DNA of 9,302 bases from Candidatus Latescibacterota bacterium (lineage in GTDB: Bacteria; Latescibacterota; 4484-107; B68-G9). The stretch's first letter is position 1. Each line of letters opens with the position of its first letter. A program made the position numbers and the translations under genes. The stretch is taken from contig DTYS01000286.1 of assembly GCA_012961755.1 (NCBI GenBank), positions 1-9,302 of the forward strand, written 5' to 3'. Under the pieces are notes generated by a model. The model made no database searches. It was not told where the DNA came from and saw only the letters and a program-made list of their open reading frames with translations. Positions 1-7,634 of this stretch are shown here, one piece after another.

Positions 1-1
1 C

Positions 2-1012
2 AACGGCAAGACCACGGTCAAGGAGATGACCGCCGCTGTCTTAGGGGCGAGTTACAACGTGCTTAAGTCCGAAGGTAGTTGGAACAACGATATAGGGCTG
101 CCCCTTACGCTCCTTACGCTCTCTGGCCAGCACGACCTCGCCGTCGTGGAACTCGGGATGAACGCCCCCGGGGAGATAAGGAGGCTCGCGGAGATGGCGA
201 AGCCCTGCGTAGGCGCGATAACGAACGTAGGACCTGCCCACATAGGGGCGTTCGGATCGTTGGAGGGGGTGGCGAGGGCCAAGGGGGAACTGCTCGAGGT
301 CCTGGAGGGGACGGCGGTCCTAAACTGGGACGACCCGTGGGTCAGGAGGCTCGGGAGGGACTTTGCGGGGGAGGTGATCTGGTTCGGGCTCGGGGAGGGG
401 GCGGACCTGAGGGCAGAGGACGTGAGGCTGGAGGAAGGAAGGCCGAGCTTCGTGGTGAGTGGGGTGAGGGTGAGGTTGGAAGTTTTGGGAAGATACCAAG
501 TCTATAACGCTCTGGCTTCCTTAGCGATAGGAAGTTTATTTGGAATAAGCTTATTCCAAGGAGCGAAGGTGTTGGAGAAGTTCAGGCCACCTCCTTTAAG
601 GTGCGAAGTTAAAGACTTCGAGGGTATAAAGCTTCTCCTGGACTGTTACAACGCCAACCCGGCATCCGTCAAGGAGGCCCTTAAGCTTTTGTGTTCCCTT
701 CCGGGCAGGAGGATAGCGGTCTTGGGGGATATGCTGGAGCTGGGGGACGAGGCCCGTAGGTTCCACAGGGAGGTAGGGGCCTACGCCGCCCGGTGCGGGA
801 TAGACTTGCTCCTCTGCACGGGAAGATGGGCCGAGGATATGGCCGCCGGGGCCGGGGAGGAGGGGATGGAGCAGACCGAGGTCCTGGACAGGGAGGGGCT
901 CGTAAGGAGGTTAAGGGAGCTTACAAGGCCGGGGGACAAAGTACTGGTCAAGGCCTCGAGGAGGGTGGCATTGGAGGAGGTAGTAAAAAGGGCCTTCGAA
1001 CAAGAGATATAG
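2..1012 (+). CDS. murF: UDP-N-acetylmuramoyl-tripeptide--D-alanyl-D-alanine ligase MurF (5' end missing)
   Basis: MurF adds the D-Ala-D-Ala dipeptide to UDP-MurNAc-tripeptide using ATP, the last cytoplasmic step of the peptidoglycan precursor pathway. The reading frame is already open at base 2 and begins with NGKTT, the end of the Mur-ligase P-loop (GxxGKT/S), so the N-terminal domain and start codon lie to the left of the window; 336 residues are present. Visible family motifs, in order: NNDIGLPLTLL (substrate/ATP domain), ELGMNAPGEI, ITNVGPAHIGAFGS with the following ARAKGEL (the lysine that is usually carbamylated), then DCYNANPAS and AVLGDMLELG of the C-terminal domain. The ATG at position 26 lies inside the P-loop domain and is not the true start. 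The stop is 3 bp before mraY, which is typical dcw coupling. The stretch around 520-640 is markedly more A+T rich than its surroundings and carries a 20-bp palindrome, but the frame is intact. Identification is secure. Confidence 0.96.
   Translation, partial: NGKTTVKEMTAAVLGASYNVLKSEGSWNNDIGLPLTLLTLSGQHDLAVVELGMNAPGEIRRLAEMAKPCVGAITNVGPAHIGAFGSLEGVARAKGELLEVLEGTAVLNWDDPWVRRLGRDFAGEVIWFGLGEGADLRAEDVRLEEGRPSFVVSGVRVRLEVLGRYQVYNALASLAIGSLFGISLFQGAKVLEKFRPPPLRCEVKDFEGIKLLLDCYNANPASVKEALKLLCSLPGRRIAVLGDMLELGDEARRFHREVGAYAARCGIDLLLCTGRWAEDMAAGAGEEGMEQTEVLDREGLVRRLRELTRPGDKVLVKASRRVALEEVVKRAFEQEI
540..559. repeat. 20-bp perfect palindrome inside murF
   Basis: The bases TTGGAATAAGCTTATTCCAA are their own reverse complement over all 20 positions, centred on a HindIII-like AAGCTT. 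It lies in the codons for the MurF segment LFGISLFQ. My hand count of G+C for 521-600 is 34 of 80, clearly below the surrounding gene. It could be a dimeric regulator site, a cruciform or an RNA hairpin, or only chance; nothing else in the window repeats it. Confidence 0.75.
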
Positions 1013-1015
1013 GGG

Positions 1016-2119
1016 ATGTTCCTCCATTGGCTTTATCCACTTGTTAAATATTCTATATTTTTCAACCTATTCCGTTACATAACTTTCAGGTCCGCGGGAG
1101 CGGCCATCACCGCCTTGGGGATAAGCTTCCTCTTAGGTCCTTGGATAATAAGAAAGTTGGAGCTCAGGGGCATCAGGGAGCGCGTGAGGACGGATGGCCC
1201 CCGAAGGCATCTGACGAAGGAGGGCACGCCCACCATGGGAGGGCTCATAATCCTTGCGAGCGTGGTCCTACCCACGGCGCTCTGGGCGGACGTGTACAAC
1301 AGGTACGTACTTCTCACCCTCTTGGCCACCGTATGGATGGGGGTGGTGGGGTTCTTGGACGACTACCTTAAGGTGGTAAAGGAGGTCCCCAAGGGACTCG
1401 TGTGGAGGTACAAGCTTGCAGGACAGATCGTGCTGGGTATCTTCATAGCCACATTTATCTACCTTAGACCGTTCGACTCCAGGTGGGCGACGGCCACGAG
1501 CCTCCCCTTCTTCAAGGGATGGGCGTTGGACCTGGGGTTACTATATCTGGTGATGGTGGTCTTCGTGATATCGGGGACGTCCAACGCCGTTAACCTAACC
1601 GATGGTTTGGACGGGTTAGCCATAGGCTTAGTTGGGATACTTGCAGCTGCTTTAGGTTTGATGGCATATGTCACAGGAAGGGCGGACTTTAGCACGTACC
1701 TTGGGATACCCTACATAAGGGGTGCTGGGGAGCTGACGGTATATTGCTCAGCCCTGGTCGGGGCCTCGTTGGGGTTTCTATGGTTCAACGCATACCCTGC
1801 CAGGGTATTCATGGGGGATACGGGGGCGCTCTCGCTCGGAGCAGCCTTAGGGACCCTTTCCGTGCTCCTGAAGGTGGAGCTTCTGCTTCCCGTGATAGGC
1901 GGGGTGTTCGTAGCCGAGGTGACCTCGGTCGTGCTTCAGAGGTACTACTTTAAGTATACGAAGAAGAGGACCGGGGAGGGTAGGAGGATATTCAGGATGG
2001 CCCCCTTGCACCACCATTTCGAACTTTTAGGGTGGTCGGAGCCTAAGATAGTGGTCAGGTTCTGGATAATGGGTATACTTTTGGCACTCTTAGGCTTGAG
2101 CACCTTCAAGGTCAGATGA
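1016..2119 (+). CDS. mraY: Phospho-N-acetylmuramoyl-pentapeptide-transferase MraY
   Basis: This integral membrane enzyme transfers phospho-MurNAc-pentapeptide from UDP to undecaprenyl phosphate, making lipid I on the inner face of the cytoplasmic membrane. The 367 residues are hydrophobic with about ten predicted membrane helices. Key motifs are all present: RTDGPRRHLTKEGTPTMGG (about residues 58-76), the Mg/catalytic pair DD at 115-116 (DDYLKV), NAVNLTDGLDGLA (190-202), FMGDTGALS with D268, and APLHHHFE (329-336) with the three-histidine motif. The long N-terminus before the first conserved helix (HWLYPLVKY...FRYITFR) is the form typical of diderm bacteria. Only 3 bp separate it from murF, in the same frame as the murF stop, so the start cannot lie further left. 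The Shine-Dalgarno is poor (GAGAT about 7 bp upstream), which suggests reinitiation after murF. Codons near the start are A+T rich. It overlaps ftsW by ATGA. In many bacteria murD sits at this downstream junction; here it does not. Confidence 0.98.
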   Translation: MFLHWLYPLVKYSIFFNLFRYITFRSAGAAITALGISFLLGPWIIRKLELRGIRERVRTDGPRRHLTKEGTPTMGGLIILASVVLPTALWADVYNRYVLLTLLATVWMGVVGFLDDYLKVVKEVPKGLVWRYKLAGQIVLGIFIATFIYLRPFDSRWATATSLPFFKGWALDLGLLYLVMVVFVISGTSNAVNLTDGLDGLAIGLVGILAAALGLMAYVTGRADFSTYLGIPYIRGAGELTVYCSALVGASLGFLWFNAYPARVFMGDTGALSLGAALGTLSVLLKVELLLPVIGGVFVAEVTSVVLQRYYFKYTKKRTGEGRRIFRMAPLHHHFELLGWSEPKIVVRFWIMGILLALLGLSTFKVR

Positions 2120-3186
2120 GAGGGGAACTCGACAGGGTCCTGCTTGCGGTCGTGGTCGCCTTGGTGGCCTTGGGTACAGTTATGGCTTACAGCACTGGCC
2201 TGGGCATGGGGCTGGGTTCGACCCTCTTCAAGAAACATCTCGCCAAGGCCGCGCTCGGAGGGATCGGAATGTTGATCGCCTATAAGTTAGGGTGCAGGAG
2301 GATATCCTCGTGGGCGAAGGGATTGCTTATCCCAATGGACATCTTGCTCCTGGGGCTCTTGGCCATAAAGGCTATCCACGGCGGGACGGTTAGGTGGTAC
2401 AAGTTAGGCCCCTTCTCCCTGCAACCTTCGGAGGTGGCCAAGCTCGTCCTGGTGCTCTATGTGGCAGACTTCATGGCGAGGAAAGGAGAAGGCCTGAGAG
2501 ACCTTCGCAGAGGGGTCCTGCCCATCGTGGTCGTCTGTGGAGTATCCTTAGCTTTGATATCGTTAGAGCCCGACCTCGGGACTACGGTCGCCCTGGGCAC
2601 TATATTGGGGGGGATGCTCTTTGTGGGGGGCGTCCGGCTGAAGCATATATTGGTGATGGTGTCCGCAGCCTTCGTCACCTTGATCGTCGTCGTGTTCGTC
2701 TTCGGGTACGGGAAGACCAGGGTCCTTCCCCTCTTAGGGAAGGACGACGAAGAGGCGAGGAGGGCGAGGTACCAGATGGAGCAGTCTTTGGTCGCCCTCG
2801 GAGGTGGAGGGGTCCTCGGAAGGGGGCTGGGGAAGGGGATCCAGAAGCATTGGTTCCTGCCGGAGCCGCACACCGATTTCGTCTTCTCGGTGGTCGGGGA
2901 GGAGCTGGGGTTCTTAGGGACCTTGGGAATCCTCGGGGCCTTCGTGCTCTACGGACTGAGGGGGATAAACATAGCCAGAAGGGCCGATGAGACGAGGACA
3001 TTCTTCGTGGCCGTCGGGCTCACCCTAATGGTCGAGGTCTACGCCCTCCTGAACATAGCTGTGGCCACCGGGGTACTACCCACAACAGGCCTTCCACTTC
3101 CCTTCGTGAGCTACGGTGGAACGTCCTTGGTGGTAAACCTCGTGGGGAGCGGGATGCTCCTTGACGCCTCGAGGAGGATGGGATGA
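2116..3186 (+). CDS. ftsW: SEDS-family septal peptidoglycan glycosyltransferase FtsW
   Basis: FtsW is the division-specific SEDS polymerase that links lipid II into glycan strands at the septum, together with a class B penicillin-binding protein. The protein has 356 residues and about ten membrane helices. Family marks seen are GPFSLQPSEVAKL (98-110), LEPDLGTTVALG (150-161), and the large extracellular-loop motif WFLPEPHTDFVFSVVGEELG (246-265), in which the HTD aspartate, D254, corresponds to the catalytic aspartate of SEDS proteins. The C-terminal LPLPFVSYGGTSL is also a classic SEDS signature. RodA shares these motifs; position between mraY and murG makes FtsW the better name. The start ATG overlaps the mraY stop as ATGA, preceded by AAGGT. 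The stop overlaps the murG start in the same way. The cytoplasmic N-terminus is short (about 7 residues before the first helix). Confidence 0.95.
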   Translation: MRGELDRVLLAVVVALVALGTVMAYSTGLGMGLGSTLFKKHLAKAALGGIGMLIAYKLGCRRISSWAKGLLIPMDILLLGLLAIKAIHGGTVRWYKLGPFSLQPSEVAKLVLVLYVADFMARKGEGLRDLRRGVLPIVVVCGVSLALISLEPDLGTTVALGTILGGMLFVGGVRLKHILVMVSAAFVTLIVVVFVFGYGKTRVLPLLGKDDEEARRARYQMEQSLVALGGGGVLGRGLGKGIQKHWFLPEPHTDFVFSVVGEELGFLGTLGILGAFVLYGLRGINIARRADETRTFFVAVGLTLMVEVYALLNIAVATGVLPTTGLPLPFVSYGGTSLVVNLVGSGMLLDASRRMG

Positions 3187-4265
3187 GGATGGTCGTCGGT
3201 GCAGGGGGGACGGGGGGCCATATCGTCCCGGCGTTGGCCGTCGCGGATGCCGTAAGGAGGAGGATTCCTGTAGATGTGCTGTTCGTTGGAGCGGGCAGGG
3301 AGGTGGAGGAGAGGCTCGTGCTCAAGGCGGGATACGGGCTGGAGAAGGTCCCTGTGGCGGGGCTTCCGAGAGGGCCTTCCTCGAAACTCTTCGTGTTCGC
3401 GTTCGGGCTGGTCAAGGGGTTGCTGAGGTGCAGGAGGATATTTCTGGACTTCAGGCCCCATCTCGCCTTCTGCACCGGCGGGTACGCTGCCTTCCCGGTC
3501 GGGGTCATGGCGGTCCTGTTCCGCCTCCCGCTCCACATCCACGAGCCCAACAGACTCCCTGGCCTGGTGAACCGCCTCCTCTTCCCTTGGGCGAGGAAGG
3601 TCTACGTGGGCTTCGCGGGAGTCGGGCCCAAGGGGAAGGAGGTTTGCACCGGAAACCCGGTGAGGTGGGAGGTCGGCAGGATATCGAGGGAGGAGGGAAG
3701 GAGGAGGTTCGGGCTCGGGGATGGCCCCGTGGTGTTCGCCTTCGGAGGCAGCCAGGGCGCGAGGGCGATAAACGAGGCCCTTGGAAGGTCACTCAGGAGG
3801 ATCGTGGGCGAGGGTGCGGAAGTGGTCTGGCAGACGGGGGAGGGGGACTTCGAATGGGCTTCGAAGACGGCCGAAGCTTACGGGGGGAAGGTGAGGGTCT
3901 TCGCGTTCGTAGAGGACATGGCCCACATCTTGGCGGCGGCCGACCTTGCCGTCTGCCGTGCTGGGGCCATGACCGTATCGGAGTTGACAGCGAGCGGCCT
4001 TCCAGCTATATTGGTACCGCTGCCGAGTTCCGCCGGAGGACATCAGCTCAGGAACGCCCGGGCCTTGGAGGATGCAGGGGCGGCCGTCGTGTTGGAGGAG
4101 GTGGAGCTTGGGAGGCTGGCTGAGGAGGTTGTGGGGCTCCTTAAGGACGAGGGGAGGCTCAGGAGGATGAAGAGGGCGAGCAGGAGGCTGGGAAGGAGGG
4201 ACGCTGCGGAGCGTATAGCCGAGGGGATATCGAAAGAGTTAACCCAAAGTTCTGAACATGTTTAG
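3183..4265 (+). CDS. murG: UDP-N-acetylglucosamine--MurNAc-pentapeptide pyrophosphoryl-undecaprenol GlcNAc transferase MurG
   Basis: MurG is a peripheral GT-B glycosyltransferase at the inner face of the membrane that adds GlcNAc to lipid I to form lipid II. The 360 residues show the family motifs in order: the glycine loop GGTGGH (8-13), CTGGYAAFPVG (97-107), HEPNRLPGLVNR (120-131), TGNPVRWE (157-163), the C-domain loop FGGSQGARAINE (187-198), and the donor-binding segment CRAGAMTVSEL to LPAILVPLP (258-281), followed by HQLRNA (287-292). The pre-HQ segment reads SSAGG rather than the more usual YAAxD/N, a minor variation in a loop. The start has a good GAGGAGG Shine-Dalgarno at 3171-3177 and overlaps the ftsW stop by ATGA. 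A second in-frame ATG two codons later (3189) is possible. The 3' end overlaps murC by 8 bp. Full length and intact. Confidence 0.98.
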   Translation: MRMVVGAGGTGGHIVPALAVADAVRRRIPVDVLFVGAGREVEERLVLKAGYGLEKVPVAGLPRGPSSKLFVFAFGLVKGLLRCRRIFLDFRPHLAFCTGGYAAFPVGVMAVLFRLPLHIHEPNRLPGLVNRLLFPWARKVYVGFAGVGPKGKEVCTGNPVRWEVGRISREEGRRRFGLGDGPVVFAFGGSQGARAINEALGRSLRRIVGEGAEVVWQTGEGDFEWASKTAEAYGGKVRVFAFVEDMAHILAAADLAVCRAGAMTVSELTASGLPAILVPLPSSAGGHQLRNARALEDAGAAVVLEEVELGRLAEEVVGLLKDEGRLRRMKRASRRLGRRDAAERIAEGISKELTQSSEHV

Positions 4266-5643
4266 GAAGGTAAAGAGGCTGCACTTCGTGGGGATAGGTG
4301 GGATAGGGATGAGCGGGATAGCAGAGCTCCTGCTCAGGATAGGGTACGAGGTGAGCGGGTCGGACATAAGGAGGACCCACATCACGGAGAGGCTGGAAGG
4401 GCTAGGGGCGAGGATCTGGTACGGCCACAGCGAGGAACATATCTCGGGGGCTGATATCGTCGTCTACTCGAACGCCATCCCCCTCTCGAATCCCGAGCTC
4501 AGGGAGGCCTCCAGGCGCAAACTTCCCGTCATACCTAGGGCCGAGATGCTCGGGGAGATCATGAGGATGATGCGCTACAGCATAGGCGTCGCCGGCACCC
4601 ACGGGAAGACCACCACCACCTCGATGATAGGGGCGGTCCTGACCGAAGGAGGCTTGGACCCCACCCTCATAGTGGGAGGGAGGGTTAAGAGCATTGGGAG
4701 CAACGCAAGGCTCGGGGGTGGGGATTACCTGGTGGCCGAGGCTGACGAGTTCGGGAGGTCCTTCCTCAGGCTTACCCCTACCGTGGCGGTGATAACGACC
4801 CTTGAGGCCGAACACTTGGACTGCTACAGGGACCTGGACGAGATAAAGGATGCCTTCGTAGAGTATGCGAACAAGGTCCCCTTCTACGGTTGGGTCGTGG
4901 CGTGTCTGGATGAGGAGGGGGTTCAGGACATATTACCGAGGATAGAAAGACCCCTCATAACCTACGGGCTTTCTGCCCAGGCGGATGTAAGGGCGGAGGG
5001 TGTGGAGTTCTCAGGGATGGGCTCCTCCTTCCATGTGGTCGTGGAGGGGGAGAGGATGGGGGAGGCAAGGCTTAGGGTCCCCGGACTACACAACATCAAG
5101 AACTCCTTGGCCGCCGTCTCGGTGGGCCTAGCCTTGGAGCTACCCTTCGGGGCTATATCGGAGGCCCTGGAGAAGTTTTCCGGGGTGCACAGGAGGTTCG
5201 AGGTCAAGGGCGAGGTAGAGGAGGTCCTGGTCGTGGACGACTACGCCCACCACCCTTCCGAGATAAGGGTCACACTCCAGGCTGCAAGGCTCCTTAAGAG
5301 GGGAAGGATACTGGCTATCTTCCAGCCCCACCTGTATACCCGCACTAGGGACTTCGCGGGGGCCTTCGGAAGGTCCTTTTTAGAGAGCGACCTCCTCGTG
5401 GTGACGGGCGTCTATCCTGCGAGGGAGGAGCCTATATCGGGAGTGACCGGAGAACTCGTGGCCGACGCGGCCAGGAAGGTGGGGCATAGGGAAGTTTATT
5501 ACGTCGAGGACAAGGACGGTGTGGCGGAGCTCGTGGCCGGGCTGGTTAGGCCGGGAGATGTGGTAATAACCATGGGAGCGGGAGACATATGGAAAGTTGG
5601 AGAGGAACTTTTGGAACTGCTGAAGTCCGGCGCAGGAGGCTGA
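4258..5643 (+). CDS. murC: UDP-N-acetylmuramate--L-alanine ligase MurC
   Basis: MurC attaches L-alanine to UDP-MurNAc, the first Mur-ligase step in the cytoplasm. The 461 residues have the three Mur-ligase domains. The N-terminal Rossmann loop is VGIGGIGMSG (11-20), the ATP P-loop is GTHGKTT (113-119), then EADEFGRSFL (161-170), TLEAEHLDCY (181-190), the HNIKN motif (278-282), HRRFE (311-315), and DDYAHHPSE (327-335) with FQPHLYTRTR (355-364) in the C-terminal domain. This pattern separates MurC from MurD/E/F. No clear Shine-Dalgarno precedes the ATG, so translation probably depends on coupling to murG, with which it overlaps by 8 bp. murB, which often follows or is fused to murC, is absent; the next gene, ftsQ, begins inside the last 55 bp of murC. 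Confidence 0.98.
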   Translation: MFRKVKRLHFVGIGGIGMSGIAELLLRIGYEVSGSDIRRTHITERLEGLGARIWYGHSEEHISGADIVVYSNAIPLSNPELREASRRKLPVIPRAEMLGEIMRMMRYSIGVAGTHGKTTTTSMIGAVLTEGGLDPTLIVGGRVKSIGSNARLGGGDYLVAEADEFGRSFLRLTPTVAVITTLEAEHLDCYRDLDEIKDAFVEYANKVPFYGWVVACLDEEGVQDILPRIERPLITYGLSAQADVRAEGVEFSGMGSSFHVVVEGERMGEARLRVPGLHNIKNSLAAVSVGLALELPFGAISEALEKFSGVHRRFEVKGEVEEVLVVDDYAHHPSEIRVTLQAARLLKRGRILAIFQPHLYTRTRDFAGAFGRSFLESDLLVVTGVYPAREEPISGVTGELVADAARKVGHREVYYVEDKDGVAELVAGLVRPGDVVITMGAGDIWKVGEELLELLKSGAGG

Positions 5644-6350
5644 CGAGGAGGATAACTAAAATCGCCGTCCTCTGCCTCTTCCTCTGGTGCATCTATGAGG
5701 GTTTCAGGGCCGCCTTAGGCTGGATCGTAGGGCTTCCGAAGGTCGGGGAGGTAGAGGTGACGGGCGCGTGCACGGTGGACCCGAAGGAAGTGGTTGAAAG
5801 GTGCGGGGTAAGGCCTGGAGATAGATTATACAAAGTGGACATAAAGGAAGTGGCCGAGAGGGTTAAGGGAATACCTTGGGTGAGGAACGTCAAGGTCCAC
5901 AGAAACTTGTTTGGAAAGCTCATCTTGAAGATCGAGGAGCGGAAGCCCTTGGCTCTCTTAGTGGCCGGGAGGTTGTTCCCCGTGGATGCGGATGGGGTGG
6001 TCCTCTCACCCTTAAAGGTCCCTCCCGACCTCCCCCTCATAACGGGCGTCCCCGAGGAGGACATAAGAATCGGGAAGAGGATAAATTATCTACCTGCCGA
6101 GCGAGCCCTCAGGTGGATATGCGGCGTTGGGGACGTGGAGCCTGGGCTTTTGGACGAGATATCCGAGGTGAACGCGGGGGAAGGAAAACTTACGGCCTAC
6201 CTCACCGACGGTACCGAGGTCGTGCTCGGGGGAAGGCCAATGCAGGACGCCTCTTACTTACATGCGGTGTTACAGAGGCTGAGCCAGGAGGGCAGGAAGG
6301 CTCGGTTTCTTGACCTGCGTTTTTCGTGTCAGGTCGTGGCCCGATTTTGA
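5589..6350 (+). CDS. ftsQ: Cell division protein FtsQ (POTRA domain, bitopic membrane protein)
   Basis: FtsQ (DivIB in Gram-positives) is a single-pass membrane scaffold that recruits FtsB/FtsL and regulates septal synthesis. The 253 residues comprise a basic cytoplasmic tail (RRRRLTRR, 14-21), one membrane helix (about 23-49), a POTRA domain (about 52-118, VGEVEVTGACTVDP to LKIEERKP with IPWVRNVKV in the middle), and the FtsQ beta domain, with LFPVDADGVVLS (129-140) and the typical terminal DLRFSCQVVARF (242-253). The POTRA and FtsQ-domain marks plus position between murC and ftsA support the name. The ATG at 5589 is used because no other in-frame ATG, GTG or TTG lies before the membrane helix; GGGAG lies about 10 bp upstream inside murC. 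This gives a 55-bp overlap with murC, longer than any other overlap in the operon. Confidence 0.93.
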   Translation: MESWRGTFGTAEVRRRRLTRRITKIAVLCLFLWCIYEGFRAALGWIVGLPKVGEVEVTGACTVDPKEVVERCGVRPGDRLYKVDIKEVAERVKGIPWVRNVKVHRNLFGKLILKIEERKPLALLVAGRLFPVDADGVVLSPLKVPPDLPLITGVPEEDIRIGKRINYLPAERALRWICGVGDVEPGLLDEISEVNAGEGKLTAYLTDGTEVVLGGRPMQDASYLHAVLQRLSQEGRKARFLDLRFSCQVVARF

Positions 6351-6356
6351 AAGGAG
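6351..6356 (+). promoter_or_regulatory. Ribosome binding site that fixes the ftsA start
   Basis: AAGGAG begins directly after the ftsQ stop and lies 5 bases before the ATG at 6362. An in-frame GTG at 6326, inside ftsQ, would give 12 extra residues but has no such site and would extend the protein before the usual FtsA N-terminus. The ATG at 6362 is therefore preferred. Confidence 0.8.
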
Positions 6357-6361
6357 AGGCT

Positions 6362-7603
6362 ATGCCCAGGGAGAGCCTTATAGCTGGGCTGGACATCGGG
6401 ACCACGAAGATATGTGCCGTGCTCGCCGAGGTCGGGAGGGACTACAGCACCCCGAGGATCGTGGGCGTCGGGGTGAGGCCTTCCCACGGAGGACTTAGGA
6501 AAGGGGTGGTGGTGAACATAGAGCAGACGGTACAGTCCATAAGGGGGGCCGTACAGGATGCCGAGCTTATGGCCGGGGAGAAGTTCCCCCCCGCATATGT
6601 AGGCATAGCCGGAGAGCACATAAGGGGGGCGAACAGCAAAGGAGTAATAGCCGTCGGAAGGGGAGGGAGACAGGGAGGAGAGATAAAAAGGGAGGACGTG
6701 GACAGGGTGCTCTACGCAGCTCAGGCGGTCTCGATGCCTGCGGACAGGGAGATAATCCACGTGCTTCCGCAGGAGTTCATAGTGGACGACCAGATGGGGA
6801 TAAGGGACCCCACCGGGATAGTGGGGGTGAGGCTGGAGGCCAGGGTCCACATCGTCACGGCTTCCGCCATATTCCTCCAGAACATCCGTGAGAGCGTAAG
6901 GAGGGCAGGGCTTGAGGTGGAGGAGTTCGTGTTGGAGCCCTTGGCTTCGAGTTATTCAGTTCTGTCGGAGGACGAAAGGGATTTAGGGGTCGGGCTGTTG
7001 GACGTGGGAGGAGGTACGACCGACATCGCCCTCTTCTTCGGCGGTAGCCTCAGGCACACCGCCGTGGTGGGACTGGGGGGGAACAACGTTACGAGGGACC
7101 TCGCTATAGGTCTCAGGACCCCCCTCGAGGCAGCGGAAAAGATCAAGATAGAACACGGAGTCGCTTCGACGAGGCTGGCACAGGAGGAACATGTGGTGTC
7201 CGTGCCAGGCGTCGGCTCCAGAGGGGGAAGGGAGGTGCCCCAGAGCGAGCTTGCCGAGATAATAGAGCCGAGGATGGAGGAGATATTTCTTTTGGCCCGT
7301 TCGGAGATAGAAAGCTCCGAATACATGGACATGTTGACCACCGGGATAGTGCTCACGGGCGGTGGGGCCATGTTGGACGGGGCCGTAGAGCTTGCAGGGG
7401 AGGTCTTCGAGCTTCCGGTCCAGCTCGGGGTTCCGAAGGGGGTTCAGGGCCTCACCGAAGGGATATCCAGTCCGGCGTACGCCACAAGCGTGGGCCTCGT
7501 CCTGTACGGGATAGAACGATCGGCCGAGGTCCTGCCGGGCAGGGAGAAGGGACCGCTCGGCAGGCTCTGGGACAAGGTAAAACAGTGGTGGAGGGAGTTT
7601 TAG
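6362..7603 (+). CDS. ftsA: Cell division protein FtsA (actin-like membrane anchor of the Z ring)
   Basis: FtsA is an actin-fold ATPase that binds FtsZ and holds the Z ring to the membrane while recruiting later divisome proteins. The 413 residues begin with the phosphate-1 loop LDIGTTK (10-16). The 1C (SHS2) domain follows, with YVGIAGEHIRG (79-89) and HVLPQEFIVDD (133-143). Next come phosphate-2 DVGGGTTD (214-221) and the adenosine motif LTGGGAMLDG (331-340). The C-terminus, RLWDKVKQWWREF (401-413), is an amphipathic helix of the kind FtsA uses to bind membrane. Start chosen from the AAGGAG site just upstream; the ftsQ-ftsA gap is 11 bp. In most bacteria ftsZ follows directly, but here the ftsA stop codon lies inside a terminator hairpin, so ftsZ must be elsewhere or absent. 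Confidence 0.97.
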   Translation: MPRESLIAGLDIGTTKICAVLAEVGRDYSTPRIVGVGVRPSHGGLRKGVVVNIEQTVQSIRGAVQDAELMAGEKFPPAYVGIAGEHIRGANSKGVIAVGRGGRQGGEIKREDVDRVLYAAQAVSMPADREIIHVLPQEFIVDDQMGIRDPTGIVGVRLEARVHIVTASAIFLQNIRESVRRAGLEVEEFVLEPLASSYSVLSEDERDLGVGLLDVGGGTTDIALFFGGSLRHTAVVGLGGNNVTRDLAIGLRTPLEAAEKIKIEHGVASTRLAQEEHVVSVPGVGSRGGREVPQSELAEIIEPRMEEIFLLARSEIESSEYMDMLTTGIVLTGGGAMLDGAVELAGEVFELPVQLGVPKGVQGLTEGISSPAYATSVGLVLYGIERSAEVLPGREKGPLGRLWDKVKQWWREF

Positions 7604-7634
7604 GGGCACGGCATCACCGTGCCCCTAAACTTTT
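7599..7634. terminator. Bidirectional rho-independent terminator between convergent ftsA and aminotransferase genes
   Basis: A perfect 13-bp stem, TTTAGGGGCACGG at 7599-7611 pairing with CCGTGCCCCTAAA at 7617-7629, encloses a 5-base loop CATCA. On the + strand it is followed by C and TTTT; read the other way it runs into AAAACTCCC, so the A/T flank on the stem serves both directions. The ftsA TAG stop (7601-7603) lies inside the left arm, and the minus-strand gene ends at 7633. The whole gap between the two genes is 29 bp, so one hairpin ends both transcripts. Confidence 0.9.

Noticed and set aside
6326..6361. GTG start for ftsA inside ftsQ.
   Set aside because: No ribosome binding site, and FtsA proteins normally begin a few residues before the LDIGTTK loop, which the ATG at 6362 with AAGGAG provides.
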